A DNA stretch of 64,000 nt from Salinicola socius. GTDB taxonomy: Bacteria > Pseudomonadota > Gammaproteobacteria > Pseudomonadales > Halomonadaceae. Below the pieces are notes generated by a model that ran no database searches, was not told the origin of the DNA, and worked only from the letters and a program-made list of their open reading frames with translations. Made by a program: the position numbers and the translations under genes. Numbering within the stretch: the first letter of the stretch is position 1; the number at the start of each line of letters is the position of its first letter. Below are positions 20,013-28,787 of this stretch, in pieces. The stretch lies in the NCBI RefSeq assembly GCF_001937195.1, contig NZ_MSDO01000004.1, positions 124,001-188,000 on the forward strand. The letters run 5' to 3'.

Positions 20013-20984
20013 ATGCGAGCCCTGCCGATGTCCTCACCGCAGTCGACCCTGACGCTAACCGACGAAGCCATCGTCGAAGACCTGTTCAGCGTGCGCGACT
20101 GCCTGCGCTGGGCGACCACCGAATTCCACGCCCATCGGCTGCATTTCGGTCATGGTACCGATAGCGCCTGGGACGAAGCGGTGGCGCTGGTGCTGGGCGC
20201 GCTGCATCTGCCGTGGGACATCGACCCGGCAGTGCTCGATGCGCGTTTGCTGGGGCTCGAACGGCGCCGCATCGTTTCGCTGGTACGTAGCCGCATCGAA
20301 TCTCGCCGGCCATTGCCTTACCTGCTCGGCGAGGCGTTTTTCGCCGGGTTCCCGTTCGAGGTCGACGAGCGCGTGCTGATCCCGCGTTCGCCTACCGCCG
20401 AACTGATCGAGCAGGGGTTTTCGGCCTGGTTCGACGAGACGCCTCCGGCGCGAGTGCTCGATCTGTGCACAGGCTCCGGCTGCATGGGCATTGCCACCGC
20501 ACTCCACCTGCCGACCTGCGAAGTGGATCTGGTCGATATCAGCGTGGAGGCGCTCGAGGTCGCCAAGGCGAATATCGTACGGCATGATGTCGGTCGGCGC
20601 GTTCGCGCGGTGGCCTCCGATCTGTTCGAGGGGGTGGCGGGGCAGCATTACGATCTGATCGTCAGCAACCCGCCTTATGTCGATACGCGCGATCTGGCAG
20701 CCATGCCGGCGGAGTATCGCCATGAGCCGGGCCTGGCGCTGGGCGCCGGTCGCGACGGGCTCGATATCGTCCGGCGCATCCTGCGAGAAGCCCGCCGCTA
20801 CCTGAACGACGGCGGCATGCTGATCGTCGAGGTGGGCAACTCGCAGCGCCATCTGGAGGCAGCCTTCCCCGAGGTGCCATTCCTGTGGCTGGAGTTCGAG
20901 CGGGGCGGCGAAGGGGTCTTTGCGCTCAGTGCCGAGGATCTCGATAGCCACGCCGATCAGTTCGCGGCTGCCCGTCCGGCCTGA
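20013..20984 (+). CDS. prmB: Ribosomal protein uL3 N5-glutamine methyltransferase
   Basis: 323 residues. The SAM-binding motif 'VLDLCTGSGCMGIATAL' and the glutamine-methyltransferase motif 'NPPYVDTRDL' are present, and 'WGHGT-like' landmark 'HFGHGTDSAWDEAVALV' near the N-terminus matches PrmB rather than PrmC. It methylates a glutamine of ribosomal protein L3. Starts at 20013 and 20028 are both possible; neither has a strong ribosome-binding site. aroC follows 35 bases downstream. Confidence 0.93.
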   Translation: MRALPMSSPQSTLTLTDEAIVEDLFSVRDCLRWATTEFHAHRLHFGHGTDSAWDEAVALVLGALHLPWDIDPAVLDARLLGLERRRIVSLVRSRIESRRPLPYLLGEAFFAGFPFEVDERVLIPRSPTAELIEQGFSAWFDETPPARVLDLCTGSGCMGIATALHLPTCEVDLVDISVEALEVAKANIVRHDVGRRVRAVASDLFEGVAGQHYDLIVSNPPYVDTRDLAAMPAEYRHEPGLALGAGRDGLDIVRRILREARRYLNDGGMLIVEVGNSQRHLEAAFPEVPFLWLEFERGGEGVFALSAEDLDSHADQFAAARPA

Positions 20985-21019
20985 ACCCGAATTTTTCGTC
21001 CATTTCCTGAGGATCGCGC

Positions 21020-22111
21020 ATGTCCGGCAACACCTTCGGCAAACTGTTCACCGTCACCACTTTCGGTGAGAGCCACGGCCCCGCGCTGGGTGCCATCGTC
21101 GACGGTTGCCCGCCGGGGCTCGAGCTCAGCGAGGCGGATCTGCAGCGCGACCTGGATCGCCGTCGTCCCGGCTCTTCGCGTCACACCACCCAGCGGCGCG
21201 AGCCGGACCAGGTCCGGATTCTGTCCGGCGTGTTCGAGGGTCGGACCACGGGGACGCCGATCGGGTTGATGATCGAGAACACCGACCAGCGCTCCAAGGA
21301 CTACTCCAGGATCGCCGAGCAGTTTCGTCCGGCCCACGCCGACTACACCTATCACCACAAGTACGGGACTCGCGACTACCGCGGGGGCGGCCGCTCCAGC
21401 GCGCGGGAAACCGCCATGCGCGTGGCGGCAGGCGCCATTGCCAAGGCATGGCTGGCCGGGCAGGGCATTCAGGTGCGCGGCTACATGAGTCAGCTCGGGC
21501 CCATCGCGATCGACTTCAAGGGATGGGAAGGCGTCGATGACAATCCGTTCTTCTGTCCGGATCCGGACAGCTTGCCGCAGCTCGAGGCCTACATGGACCA
21601 GCTACGCCGCGATCAGGATTCGGTGGGCGCGAAGATCACGGTTGTCGCCGAGGGTGTACCGGTGGGGCTGGGCGAACCGGTGTTCGATCGGCTGGACGCC
21701 GATCTGGCTCATGGGCTGATGAGTATCAATGCGGTGAAAGGGGTCGAGATCGGCGATGGCTTCGATGTCGTCGCCCAACGCGGCAGCGAGCATCGCGACG
21801 AAATGACGCCGGAAGGCTTCCTCTCCAATCACGCCGGCGGGGTACTCGGCGGCATCTCCAGCGGCCAGCCGGTGGTCGCCCATCTGGCACTGAAGCCGAC
21901 CTCAAGCATCACTCAGCCGGGGCGCTCCATCGATATCCATGGCAACGCGGTCGAGGTAGTGACCAAAGGTCGACACGACCCCTGCGTCGGCATCCGAGCC
22001 ACCCCGATCGCCGAGGCGATGATGGCGCTGACGCTGATGGATCATCTGCTGCGTCATCGTGCCCAGAACGGTGACGTTCGGGTCGATACGCCGCGTCTCG
22101 GTCAGGCCTGA
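21020..22111 (+). CDS. aroC: Chorismate synthase
   Basis: 363 residues, the standard length. Family signatures are '[20 protein letters not shown]', '[20 protein letters not shown]' and '[17 protein letters not shown]'. It uses reduced FMN to convert 5-enolpyruvylshikimate 3-phosphate to chorismate, the last step of the common aromatic pathway. It probably shares a transcript with prmB. It converges with the LysR-type gene, 12 bases away, with no clear terminator between them. Confidence 0.97.
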   Translation: MSGNTFGKLFTVTTFGESHGPALGAIVDGCPPGLELSEADLQRDLDRRRPGSSRHTTQRREPDQVRILSGVFEGRTTGTPIGLMIENTDQRSKDYSRIAEQFRPAHADYTYHHKYGTRDYRGGGRSSARETAMRVAAGAIAKAWLAGQGIQVRGYMSQLGPIAIDFKGWEGVDDNPFFCPDPDSLPQLEAYMDQLRRDQDSVGAKITVVAEGVPVGLGEPVFDRLDADLAHGLMSINAVKGVEIGDGFDVVAQRGSEHRDEMTPEGFLSNHAGGVLGGISSGQPVVAHLALKPTSSITQPGRSIDIHGNAVEVVTKGRHDPCVGIRATPIAEAMMALTLMDHLLRHRAQNGDVRVDTPRLGQA

Positions 22112-22123
22112 AGGCAATAGCTC

Positions 22124-23008
22124 TCAGGCAACGGGTGCCACGCGTGCGCCTTCCAGCTCCGCGATCATCGCGCGTCCGGCGTTGGAAAGCGTGCGCTCCT
22201 TGTGCACCAGATAGCCCAGCCGGCGCTCGATGGGCGGATGCGACACCGGCAGTACCGCGATCTCCTCGTCGATCATGCTCTCCGGCAGCACGCTCCAGCC
22301 CAGCCCGATACCCGCCATCATTTTCAGCGTCTCCAGGTAGTTGGTGGAGAGCGCCACATCGATTGCCAGTCCGGCCCGATTGAACGAACCCACCACGATG
22401 TCGCGAGTAAACGTGAGCGGCCCCGGCAGTACCGCCGGATAGTTCACCAGTGTCGATAGCGGCAGCTCGCCGCGCGTCGTCAGCGGGTGTTCGGGCGCCG
22501 CGACGAAGCGCAGCTGATCGATCCACACCGGGACCGATTCCACCTGCGGGTTGGGGTGCGGCGACAGCGTCACCACGGCCAGCTCGATCTCGCCGGCGAC
22601 GACGCCGTGATAGGCCTGTTCGGAATCGAGAAAGCGCAGATCCAGATCGACCCCGGGGTAGCGCTGGGTAAAGGCCTTGAGGATCGGCGGGAGCCGGTGC
22701 AGGCCGACATGGTGACTGGTGGCGAGCGTCAGGCTGCCCTCGACGCTGCCGCTCAGATTGCTCATGGTCCGGCGACTGTCCTCGACCAGCTGCAGGATCT
22801 GCCGCGCGCGGGGCAGCAGCAGCCGGCCGGCCTCGGTCAGGCTGACGCGCCGATTGATCCGGTCGAAGAGCCTGGCGCCGGTCTGATGTTCCAGCGTGGC
22901 GATCCGTTTGCTGACCGCCGGCTGGGTCAGATGCAGTTGCTCGCCGGCCAGCGAGAACGACGCCGTATCGGCGACCGCGATGAAAGCCTGCAGGCTCTGT
23001 GTGTCCAT
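22124..23008 (-). CDS. LysR-family transcriptional regulator, divergent from leuC
   Basis: 294 residues. The N-terminal helix-turn-helix is 'ASFSLAGEQLHLTQPAVSKR', followed by the linker helix and a two-lobe effector domain (about residues 90-290). It lies back to back with leuC, and two TTATG/CATAA dyads sit in the intervening region within 85 bases of its start, which suggests it regulates itself and the leucine genes. A LysR gene beside leuC is also found in Pseudomonas. The effector is unknown. Confidence 0.88.
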   Translation of the reverse strand: MDTQSLQAFIAVADTASFSLAGEQLHLTQPAVSKRIATLEHQTGARLFDRINRRVSLTEAGRLLLPRARQILQLVEDSRRTMSNLSGSVEGSLTLATSHHVGLHRLPPILKAFTQRYPGVDLDLRFLDSEQAYHGVVAGEIELAVVTLSPHPNPQVESVPVWIDQLRFVAAPEHPLTTRGELPLSTLVNYPAVLPGPLTFTRDIVVGSFNRAGLAIDVALSTNYLETLKMMAGIGLGWSVLPESMIDEEIAVLPVSHPPIERRLGYLVHKERTLSNAGRAMIAELEGARVAPVA

Positions 23009-23044
23009 GGCGTCGTTTTCCGTCAGGTGTATCGTTCAATTCTG

Positions 23045-23064
23045 TTATGGAATCCAAAGCATAA
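23045..23064. promoter_or_regulatory. Candidate LysR box 1 in the lysR-leuC intergenic region
   Basis: TTATG-N10-CATAA is a 20-base inverted repeat located 37 bases from the LysR-type start. Interrupted dyads of this size next to the divergent gene are typical LysR binding sites. Confidence 0.5.
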
Positions 23065-23079
23065 TCAAGATGAATTGAT

Positions 23080-23091
23080 TTTATGCATAAA
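23080..23091. promoter_or_regulatory. Candidate LysR box 2 in the lysR-leuC intergenic region
   Basis: TTTATGCATAAA is a perfect 12-base palindrome with the same TTATG/CATAA halves as box 1, here back to back. The rest of the gap, 23092-23349, is a ~250-base leader before leuC in which I see no convincing leader peptide or terminator. Confidence 0.5.
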
Positions 23092-23349
23092 GGCGCCGTA
23101 TCTTGGCTAACCAATCATTCGCGGCGTCACATGACGTCTCGATTCGCAAGCGTTACGTCACCAAGCTGCGGTAGGGAAAGGCTGAATAAATCGACGAGCA
23201 AGATGAATCGCAAGGCGCACGGAACGCAGGAGACGAGACATAACATAGGGTTAGTTGGGTCTTCGAGTACCGCGCAACGTAGCGATTCGCTGGCGCAGGC
23301 ATTTATGCGGCGTTTCCCGTCAGACAGCGGGACGGAGGAGATGACACAG

Positions 23350-24798
23350 ATGGCAAGCCAGACGCTCTACGACAAGCTGTGGGCGCAGCATTTGGTGACC
23401 CAGCGCGACGACGGTTCCGCGCTGATCTACATCGATCGTCACCTGCTGCACGAGGTCACGTCGCCCCAGGCGTTCGAGGGGCTGCGTCTGGCCGGGCGCA
23501 AGCCGTGGCGTCGCGACGCCAACCTGGCGACGCCGGACCACAACGTGCCGACCACGCTCAAGGAGCGCAGCGCCGGTAACGCCGGGATTCTCGACGACGT
23601 GTCGCGAATCCAGGTCGAGACCCTGGATGCCAACTGCGAGAGCTTCGAGATCGAGGAGTTCCGGATCAACGACGAGCGCCAGGGTATCGTCCACGTGGTC
23701 GGGCCGGAGCAGGGCGCCACGCTGCCCGGGATGACCGTGGTCTGCGGCGACTCGCACACCGCGACGCACGGCGCCTTCGCCGCGCTCTCTCACGGCATCG
23801 GCACCTCCGAAGTCGAGCACGTGCTGGCGACGCAGTGTCTGATCGCCCAGAAGATGAAGAACATGCAGGTGCGCGTCGAGGGCAAGCTTGGGCTCGGCGT
23901 CACCGCCAAGGATGTCGTGCTGGCGATCATCGGGCGTATCGGTACCGCTGGCGGCACCGGCTACGCCATCGAATTCGCCGGCAGTGCGATCCGCGATCTC
24001 TCCATGGAAGGTCGTATGACGATCTGCAACATGGCGATCGAGGCCGGCGCCCGCGTCGGGCTGGTGGCGGTGGACGACAACACCATCGACTATCTGAAGG
24101 GCCGCCCCTATGCACCGACGGCCGAGCAGTGGTCTGCGGCGGTCGAGGCGTGGCGGGATCTGGTTTCCGACGACGGCGCGCACTTCGACAAGATCGTCGA
24201 GCTCGACGCCGCCGAGATCGAGCCGCAGGTCACCTGGGGCACCAGCCCGGAAATGGTCGTCAACGTCTCCGCCGAAGTGCCGGATCCGGCCACGGCCGCC
24301 GATGAAACCGTCACCCAGGGCATGACACGCGCGCTGGAATACATGGGGCTCAGCGCCGGACAGAAGATCACCGATATCCGGCTCGACAAGGTGTTCATCG
24401 GCTCCTGCACCAACTCGCGGATCGAGGACCTGCGCGAGGCGGCCAAGGTGGCGAGAGGGCGCAAGGTTGCCGACAACATTCAACTGGCGATGGTGGTGCC
24501 GGGCTCCGGGCTGGTGAAGCGCCTGGCCGAAGCCGAAGGGCTCGACAGGGTTTTCGTCGAGGCGGGCTTCGAATGGCGCGAGCCGGGCTGTTCGATGTGT
24601 CTGGCGATGAACGCCGACAAGCTGGGCGCCGGCGAGCGCTGCGCGTCGACGTCCAACCGCAACTTCGAGGGGCGCCAGGGCTACGGTGGACGCACCCATC
24701 TGGTGAGTCCGGCGATGGCGGCGGCCGCTGCCATCGAAGGCCACTTCGTGGATGTCCGGAGCTATGACTATGATCGCGCCGATGCGATGAGTGCCTAA
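23350..24798 (+). CDS. leuC: 3-isopropylmalate dehydratase large subunit
   Basis: 482 residues, slightly longer than the usual ~470. It is an aconitase-fold protein with the [4Fe-4S] ligands in '[11 protein letters not shown]' and '[11 protein letters not shown]', plus '[20 protein letters not shown]'. With LeuD it isomerises 2-isopropylmalate to 3-isopropylmalate in leucine synthesis. GGAGGAG sits directly against an ATG at 23341 but 9 bases from the ATG at 23350, so the latter is preferred. The open frame extends much further upstream without family similarity. Confidence 0.96.
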   Translation: MASQTLYDKLWAQHLVTQRDDGSALIYIDRHLLHEVTSPQAFEGLRLAGRKPWRRDANLATPDHNVPTTLKERSAGNAGILDDVSRIQVETLDANCESFEIEEFRINDERQGIVHVVGPEQGATLPGMTVVCGDSHTATHGAFAALSHGIGTSEVEHVLATQCLIAQKMKNMQVRVEGKLGLGVTAKDVVLAIIGRIGTAGGTGYAIEFAGSAIRDLSMEGRMTICNMAIEAGARVGLVAVDDNTIDYLKGRPYAPTAEQWSAAVEAWRDLVSDDGAHFDKIVELDAAEIEPQVTWGTSPEMVVNVSAEVPDPATAADETVTQGMTRALEYMGLSAGQKITDIRLDKVFIGSCTNSRIEDLREAAKVARGRKVADNIQLAMVVPGSGLVKRLAEAEGLDRVFVEAGFEWREPGCSMCLAMNADKLGAGERCASTSNRNFEGRQGYGGRTHLVSPAMAAAAAIEGHFVDVRSYDYDRADAMSA

Positions 24799-24810
24799 GG
24801 AGGCCAGACG

Positions 24811-25455
24811 ATGAAAAAGTTCGAACGCCTGCAGGGTCTGGTCGCGCCGCTGGATCGCGCCAATGTCGACACCGACCTGATCATTCCCAAACAGTTTCTG
24901 AAGTCGATCAAGCGCACCGGCTTCGGCCCCAACCTGTTCGACGAGCTGCGCTATCTCGACGAGGGCTATCCGGGGCAGGACGCCACGGGCCGCCCGCTCA
25001 ATCCGGATTTCGTGCTCAACCAGTCGCGCTACCGCGATGCGCAGGTGCTGCTGGCGCGGCGCAATTTCGGTTGCGGGAGTTCGCGCGAGCACGCGCCCTG
25101 GGCACTGGATGACTTCGGTTTCCGCGTGGTGATCGCGCCGAGCTTCGCCGACATCTTCTACAACAACTCGTTCAAGAACGGGATCCTGTTGATCACGCTC
25201 GACGAGGCCACCGTCGATCGACTGTTCCAGGAGACCGAGGCCGTGGAAGGCTATCGCCTCGACATCGATCTCGAGGGGCAGACGATTACCACGCCGAGTG
25301 GCGAGGCGATCCCGTTCGAGGTCGACGCGTTTCGCAAGCACTGCCTGCTGGAGGGGCTCGACGACATCGGCCTGACCCTCGAGCAGTCCGCGGCCATTCG
25401 CGACTTCGAGAGTCGCCATCGTCCGGCGAACCCCTGGTTGTTCCGGGATGTCTGA
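24811..25455 (+). CDS. leuD: 3-isopropylmalate dehydratase small subunit
   Basis: 214 residues, normal for LeuD. Conserved blocks are '[20 protein letters not shown]', '[18 protein letters not shown]' and '[13 protein letters not shown]'. It completes the LeuCD enzyme. A consensus AAGGAGG precedes the start, 12 bases after leuC. The 3' end overlaps the start of a methyltransferase gene by 8 bases. Confidence 0.97.
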   Translation: MKKFERLQGLVAPLDRANVDTDLIIPKQFLKSIKRTGFGPNLFDELRYLDEGYPGQDATGRPLNPDFVLNQSRYRDAQVLLARRNFGCGSSREHAPWALDDFGFRVVIAPSFADIFYNNSFKNGILLITLDEATVDRLFQETEAVEGYRLDIDLEGQTITTPSGEAIPFEVDAFRKHCLLEGLDDIGLTLEQSAAIRDFESRHRPANPWLFRDV

Positions 25456-26233
25456 CGTGACAGGTCACGGCGACCATAGCGCCGTCGTCGAGCGCCAGTT
25501 CGGAGGGCAGGCTGCGGCTTACCTGTCGAGTCAAGTGCATGCCCAGGGTGAAGAGTTCGCGCAGCTTCACGAACGCGTTGCCCGGATCGACGCGCCACGC
25601 GTGCTGGATCTCGGTTGCGGCTCGGGTCACGTCAGCTTCCAGCTGGCGGATCTGGCGGCGGAGATCGTGGCCTACGACCTGTCGCCGAGAATGCTCGCGG
25701 TGGTCGGCGAGGCGGCCATCGAGCGTGGGTTCAACAATATCCGCACGGTGCAGGGCATCGCCGAGTCGCTGCCGTTCGCGGACGACAGTTTCGACGTGGT
25801 TTGCAGCCGCTTCTCCGCGCACCACTGGCGCGATGTCGGGCTGGCGCTGCGCGAAGCGAGACGGGTGTTGAAGCCGGGTGGACTGGCGGCATTCATCGAC
25901 GTCTCGGCGTCCGAGCAGCCGCTGTTCGACAGCTTCCTGCAGACCGTGGAGATGCTGCGCGACACCAGTCATGTGCGCGACTACGCCCCGAGTGAATGGG
26001 CACAGAGGGTCGGTGAAGCGGGCCTTGTGATGACGTCCAGCTCGCGTCAGCGCCTGCGCCTGGATTTCGAGACCTGGATCGAGCGCATGCGTACCCCGGA
26101 TGTGATGCGCGATGCGATTCGCCACCTGCAGCGCGATGTCGGTCAGGAAGTGCGCGATGCCTTCGAGATCAGCGATGACGGCTCCTTCACCACGGATATG
26201 CTGGTGCTGTGGGCGACCAAAGAACATGTTTGA
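25448..26233 (+). CDS. Class I SAM-dependent methyltransferase within the leu operon
   Basis: 261 residues. The SAM-binding motif is '[19 protein letters not shown]' with the acidic ribose-binding residue in '[10 protein letters not shown]', and '[20 protein letters not shown]' follows. It belongs to the UbiE/YafE-like methyltransferase group; its substrate is unknown. It is inserted between leuD and leuB, overlapping leuD by 8 bases, so it is translationally coupled to leucine enzymes without an obvious biochemical link. Confidence 0.87.
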   Translation: MSDVTGHGDHSAVVERQFGGQAAAYLSSQVHAQGEEFAQLHERVARIDAPRVLDLGCGSGHVSFQLADLAAEIVAYDLSPRMLAVVGEAAIERGFNNIRTVQGIAESLPFADDSFDVVCSRFSAHHWRDVGLALREARRVLKPGGLAAFIDVSASEQPLFDSFLQTVEMLRDTSHVRDYAPSEWAQRVGEAGLVMTSSSRQRLRLDFETWIERMRTPDVMRDAIRHLQRDVGQEVRDAFEISDDGSFTTDMLVLWATKEHV

Positions 26234-26242
26234 GGAAACTGC

Positions 26243-27322
26243 ATGAGCAAGAAGATTCTGGTGTTGCCCGGTGACGGTATTGGCCCGGAAATTACCGCCG
26301 AGGCGGTCAAGATCCTGAACGCCTGCCGCGAGGCCGGTCTGGACGCCGAGCTGGAAGAGGCGCTGGTCGGCGGCGCCGGTTTTGATGCCGAGGGCGATCC
26401 GTTGCCCGAATCCACCCTGGCGAAAGCCAAGGCGGCGGACGCGATCCTGCTCGGCGCCGTCGGCGGCCCGAAATGGGACACCTTGGAAGACCTGAGCAAG
26501 CGCCCCGAAAAGGGCCTGCTGGGGCTGCGCAAGAATCTCAATCTGTTCGGCAATCTGCGCCCGGCGCTGCTCTATCCGCAGCTCGCCGAGGCCTCGACGC
26601 TAAAGCCGGACGTGGTTTCCGGCCTCGACATCATGATCGTGCGCGAGCTGACCGGTGGCATCTATTTCGGTCAGCCACGCGGCATCGAGGAACGTAACGG
26701 CGAGCGCGTCGGTTTCAACACCTACGTCTACGCCGAGTCCGAGATCGAGCGCATCGGTCGCGTCGCCTTCGAGATGGCCCAGAAGCGCGGCAAGAAGCTC
26801 TGCTCGGTGGACAAGGCCAACGTGCTCGAAGTCACCATGCTGTGGCGGGAAGTGATGAATCGGCTGGCACCGGAGTATCCGGATGTCGAGCTGTCGCACA
26901 TGTACGTCGACAACGCCGCCATGCAACTGGTGCGCGCGCCCAAGCAGTTCGACGTCGTGGTGACCGGCAACATGTTCGGCGACATTCTCTCCGACGCCGC
27001 CGCGATGCTGACCGGTTCGATCGGCATGCTGCCATCGGCGTCGCTCAACGAGCGTCAGCAGGGCATGTACGAACCGTGCCACGGCAGTGCGCCGGATATC
27101 GCCGGTCAGGGCCTGGCCAACCCGCTGGCGACGATTCTGTCGGTGGCGATGATGCTGCGTTATTCGCTGGGCGAACCGACGCTGGCCGATCGCATCGAGC
27201 GCGCCGTGGGCAAGGTGCTGGATCAGGGGCTGCGCACCGCGGATATCGCCTATCCGGGCACCCGCCAGGTCTCCACCAGCGAGATGGGCGACGCGGTGCT
27301 GGCGGCATTCGCCGAGGCCTGA
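26243..27322 (+). CDS. leuB: 3-isopropylmalate dehydrogenase
   Basis: 359 residues. Family signature '[20 protein letters not shown]' and the N-terminal '[19 protein letters not shown]' are present, with catalytic Tyr/Lys in 'ELTGGIYFG' and 'VDKANVLE'. It oxidises and decarboxylates 3-isopropylmalate to 2-oxoisocaproate using NAD+. It follows the methyltransferase gene by 9 bases and is the last leucine gene of the cluster. Confidence 0.97.
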   Translation: MSKKILVLPGDGIGPEITAEAVKILNACREAGLDAELEEALVGGAGFDAEGDPLPESTLAKAKAADAILLGAVGGPKWDTLEDLSKRPEKGLLGLRKNLNLFGNLRPALLYPQLAEASTLKPDVVSGLDIMIVRELTGGIYFGQPRGIEERNGERVGFNTYVYAESEIERIGRVAFEMAQKRGKKLCSVDKANVLEVTMLWREVMNRLAPEYPDVELSHMYVDNAAMQLVRAPKQFDVVVTGNMFGDILSDAAAMLTGSIGMLPSASLNERQQGMYEPCHGSAPDIAGQGLANPLATILSVAMMLRYSLGEPTLADRIERAVGKVLDQGLRTADIAYPGTRQVSTSEMGDAVLAAFAEA

Positions 27323-27350
27323 GCGCGGATATGTGAGGGCGGGCATGCCA

Positions 27351-27400
27351 GGCCTGTTCACACTATCCACGCGGCTCGCGGTGTATGGCGTGAACAGGCC
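27351..27400. repeat. 11-bp inverted repeat spanning the leuB-asd gap
   Basis: GGCCTGTTCAC (27351-27361) and GTGAACAGGCC (27390-27400) are perfect inverse copies 28 bases apart. No T-run follows, so it is not a standard terminator. The right arm overlaps the likely -35 box of the asd promoter, which fits an operator or a looped repressor site. Confidence 0.6.
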
Positions 27401-27420
27401 CTGGACCCATGCGCTATAAT
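27391..27420 (+). promoter_or_regulatory. Probable sigma-70 promoter of asd
   Basis: A perfect -10 box TATAAT at 27415-27420 is preceded, 18 bases away, by TGAACA at 27391-27396 (four of six to TTGACA). The predicted start of transcription is ~27427, about 80 bases before the asd ATG. Confidence 0.6.
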
Positions 27421-27443
27421 GCGCTTTCAGGATTGACAGGATG

Positions 27444-27465
27444 CGACGACTCGAACGAGTCGTCG
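27444..27465 (+). promoter_or_regulatory. Perfect hairpin in the asd leader
   Basis: CGACGACTCG-AA-CGAGTCGTCG is a 10-bp perfect inverted repeat with a two-base spacer, about 20 bases after the predicted transcription start and 41 bases before the asd start codon. It could be an RNA stem or a DNA-binding dyad. Confidence 0.5.
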
Positions 27466-27506
27466 TGTCGATTCAGGACATTCAAAAAGCTTCGGGGTAC
27501 GCCACT

Positions 27507-28622
27507 ATGTTGAAAGTCGGATTCGTCGGCTGGCGCGGGATGGTCGGTTCCGTGTTGATGCAGCGCATGCTGGACGACAACGATTTCGCCGGACTCGAGC
27601 CAGTTTTCTTCTCCACCTCCCAGGCCGGCCAGGCCGGGCCGAACATCGGCGTCGATGTGCCGGCGCTGAAGGACGCCAACGACATCGAGTCGCTGAAGAC
27701 GATGGACGTGATCGTCACCTGTCAGGGCGGCGACTACACCGGCGCGGTCTATCAGCCGCTGCGCCAGGCGGGCTGGAAAGGCTACTGGATCGACGCGGCC
27801 AGCACGTTGCGCATGGCGGAGGAGTCGACCATCGTGCTCGATCCGGTCAACCGGCACGTGATCGACGCTCAGCTTGCCAAGGGCGCCAGAACCTTCGTCG
27901 GCGGCAACTGCACCGTCAGCCTGATGCTGATGGGGCTGGGCGGGCTGTTCGAAGCCAACATGGTCGAGTGGATGACCTCCATGACCTATCAGGCGGCTTC
28001 CGGTTCCGGGGCCAAGCACATGCGCGAACTGCTGTCGCAGATGGGCGCGCTGCATTCGGCAGTCGCCAGCGATCTCGCCACGCCATCGAGCGCGATTCTC
28101 GACATCGATCGCGACGTCACCGCCGCCATGCGGGGCGGGGAGTTCCCGGTCGACAACTTCGGCGCGCCGCTGGCCGGCAGCCTGTTGCCGTGGATCGACA
28201 AGGCGATGGACAACGGCCAGAGCAAGGAGGAGTGGAAAGGCGGGGTCGAGACCAACAAGATTCTCGCCACCGGCGCCAATCCGATTCCCATCGACGGCCT
28301 CTGCGTACGCATCGGCGCGATGCGCTCGCATAGTCAGGCGTTCACCATCAAGCTCAGGCAGGACGTGCCGCTCGACGAGATCGAGGATCGCCTGGCCAGG
28401 CACAACGACTGGGCCAAGGTCGTCCCCAACGAGAAAGACGCGACGCTCGAGCAGCTGACGCCGGCTGCCGTCAGCGGTACGCTGACCGTGCCGGTAGGGC
28501 GCCTGCGCAAGCTCTCCATGGGGGGGGAATACCTGACCGCCTTCAGTGTCGGAGACCAGCTGCTGTGGGGCGCCGCCGAACCACTCAAACGCATGCTCAA
28601 GATCGTGCGCGAGCAAGCGTAA
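27507..28622 (+). CDS. asd: Aspartate-semialdehyde dehydrogenase
   Basis: 371 residues. The nucleophile is C135 in '[11 protein letters not shown]', the same number as in E. coli Asd; the N-terminal '[18 protein letters not shown]' binds NADP. It reduces aspartyl phosphate to the semialdehyde for Lys, Met, Thr and diaminopimelate. The start at 27507 matches the family N-terminus; an upstream ATG at 27441 lies inside a leader hairpin and is unlikely. An uninterrupted run of eight G at 28520-28527 lies in the C-terminal coding part. Confidence 0.96.
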   Translation: MLKVGFVGWRGMVGSVLMQRMLDDNDFAGLEPVFFSTSQAGQAGPNIGVDVPALKDANDIESLKTMDVIVTCQGGDYTGAVYQPLRQAGWKGYWIDAASTLRMAEESTIVLDPVNRHVIDAQLAKGARTFVGGNCTVSLMLMGLGGLFEANMVEWMTSMTYQAASGSGAKHMRELLSQMGALHSAVASDLATPSSAILDIDRDVTAAMRGGEFPVDNFGAPLAGSLLPWIDKAMDNGQSKEEWKGGVETNKILATGANPIPIDGLCVRIGAMRSHSQAFTIKLRQDVPLDEIEDRLARHNDWAKVVPNEKDATLEQLTPAAVSGTLTVPVGRLRKLSMGGEYLTAFSVGDQLLWGAAEPLKRMLKIVREQA

Positions 28623-28663
28623 GCGTCACGTTCTCCTGGAGCGTTACGTTCGCCTTAAGCGAC

Positions 28664-28699
28664 AAGGGCCTCGTCAGCATCGGCTGGCGAGGCCTTTTG
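28664..28699 (+). terminator. Rho-independent terminator after asd
   Basis: GGCCTCGTCAGC-ATCG-GCTGGCGAGGCC forms a 12-bp stem with one G-T pair, followed by TTTTGTT. It separates asd from fimV. Confidence 0.88.
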
Positions 28700-28787
28700 T
28701 TATCCAATCGTTACAAATTGTTAAAGTTTGCTGAGGTGCCGCCGATGAGGGAGTCGAGACTCACTCCAATGCGTTGGCGAGGACCCC

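Noticed and set aside
23320-25419. A 699-codon open frame on the minus strand opposite leuC and leuD
   Set aside because: leuC and leuD on the plus strand have full family motifs; antisense frames stay open because of high GC content at third positions, and the minus-strand product has no recognisable domain.
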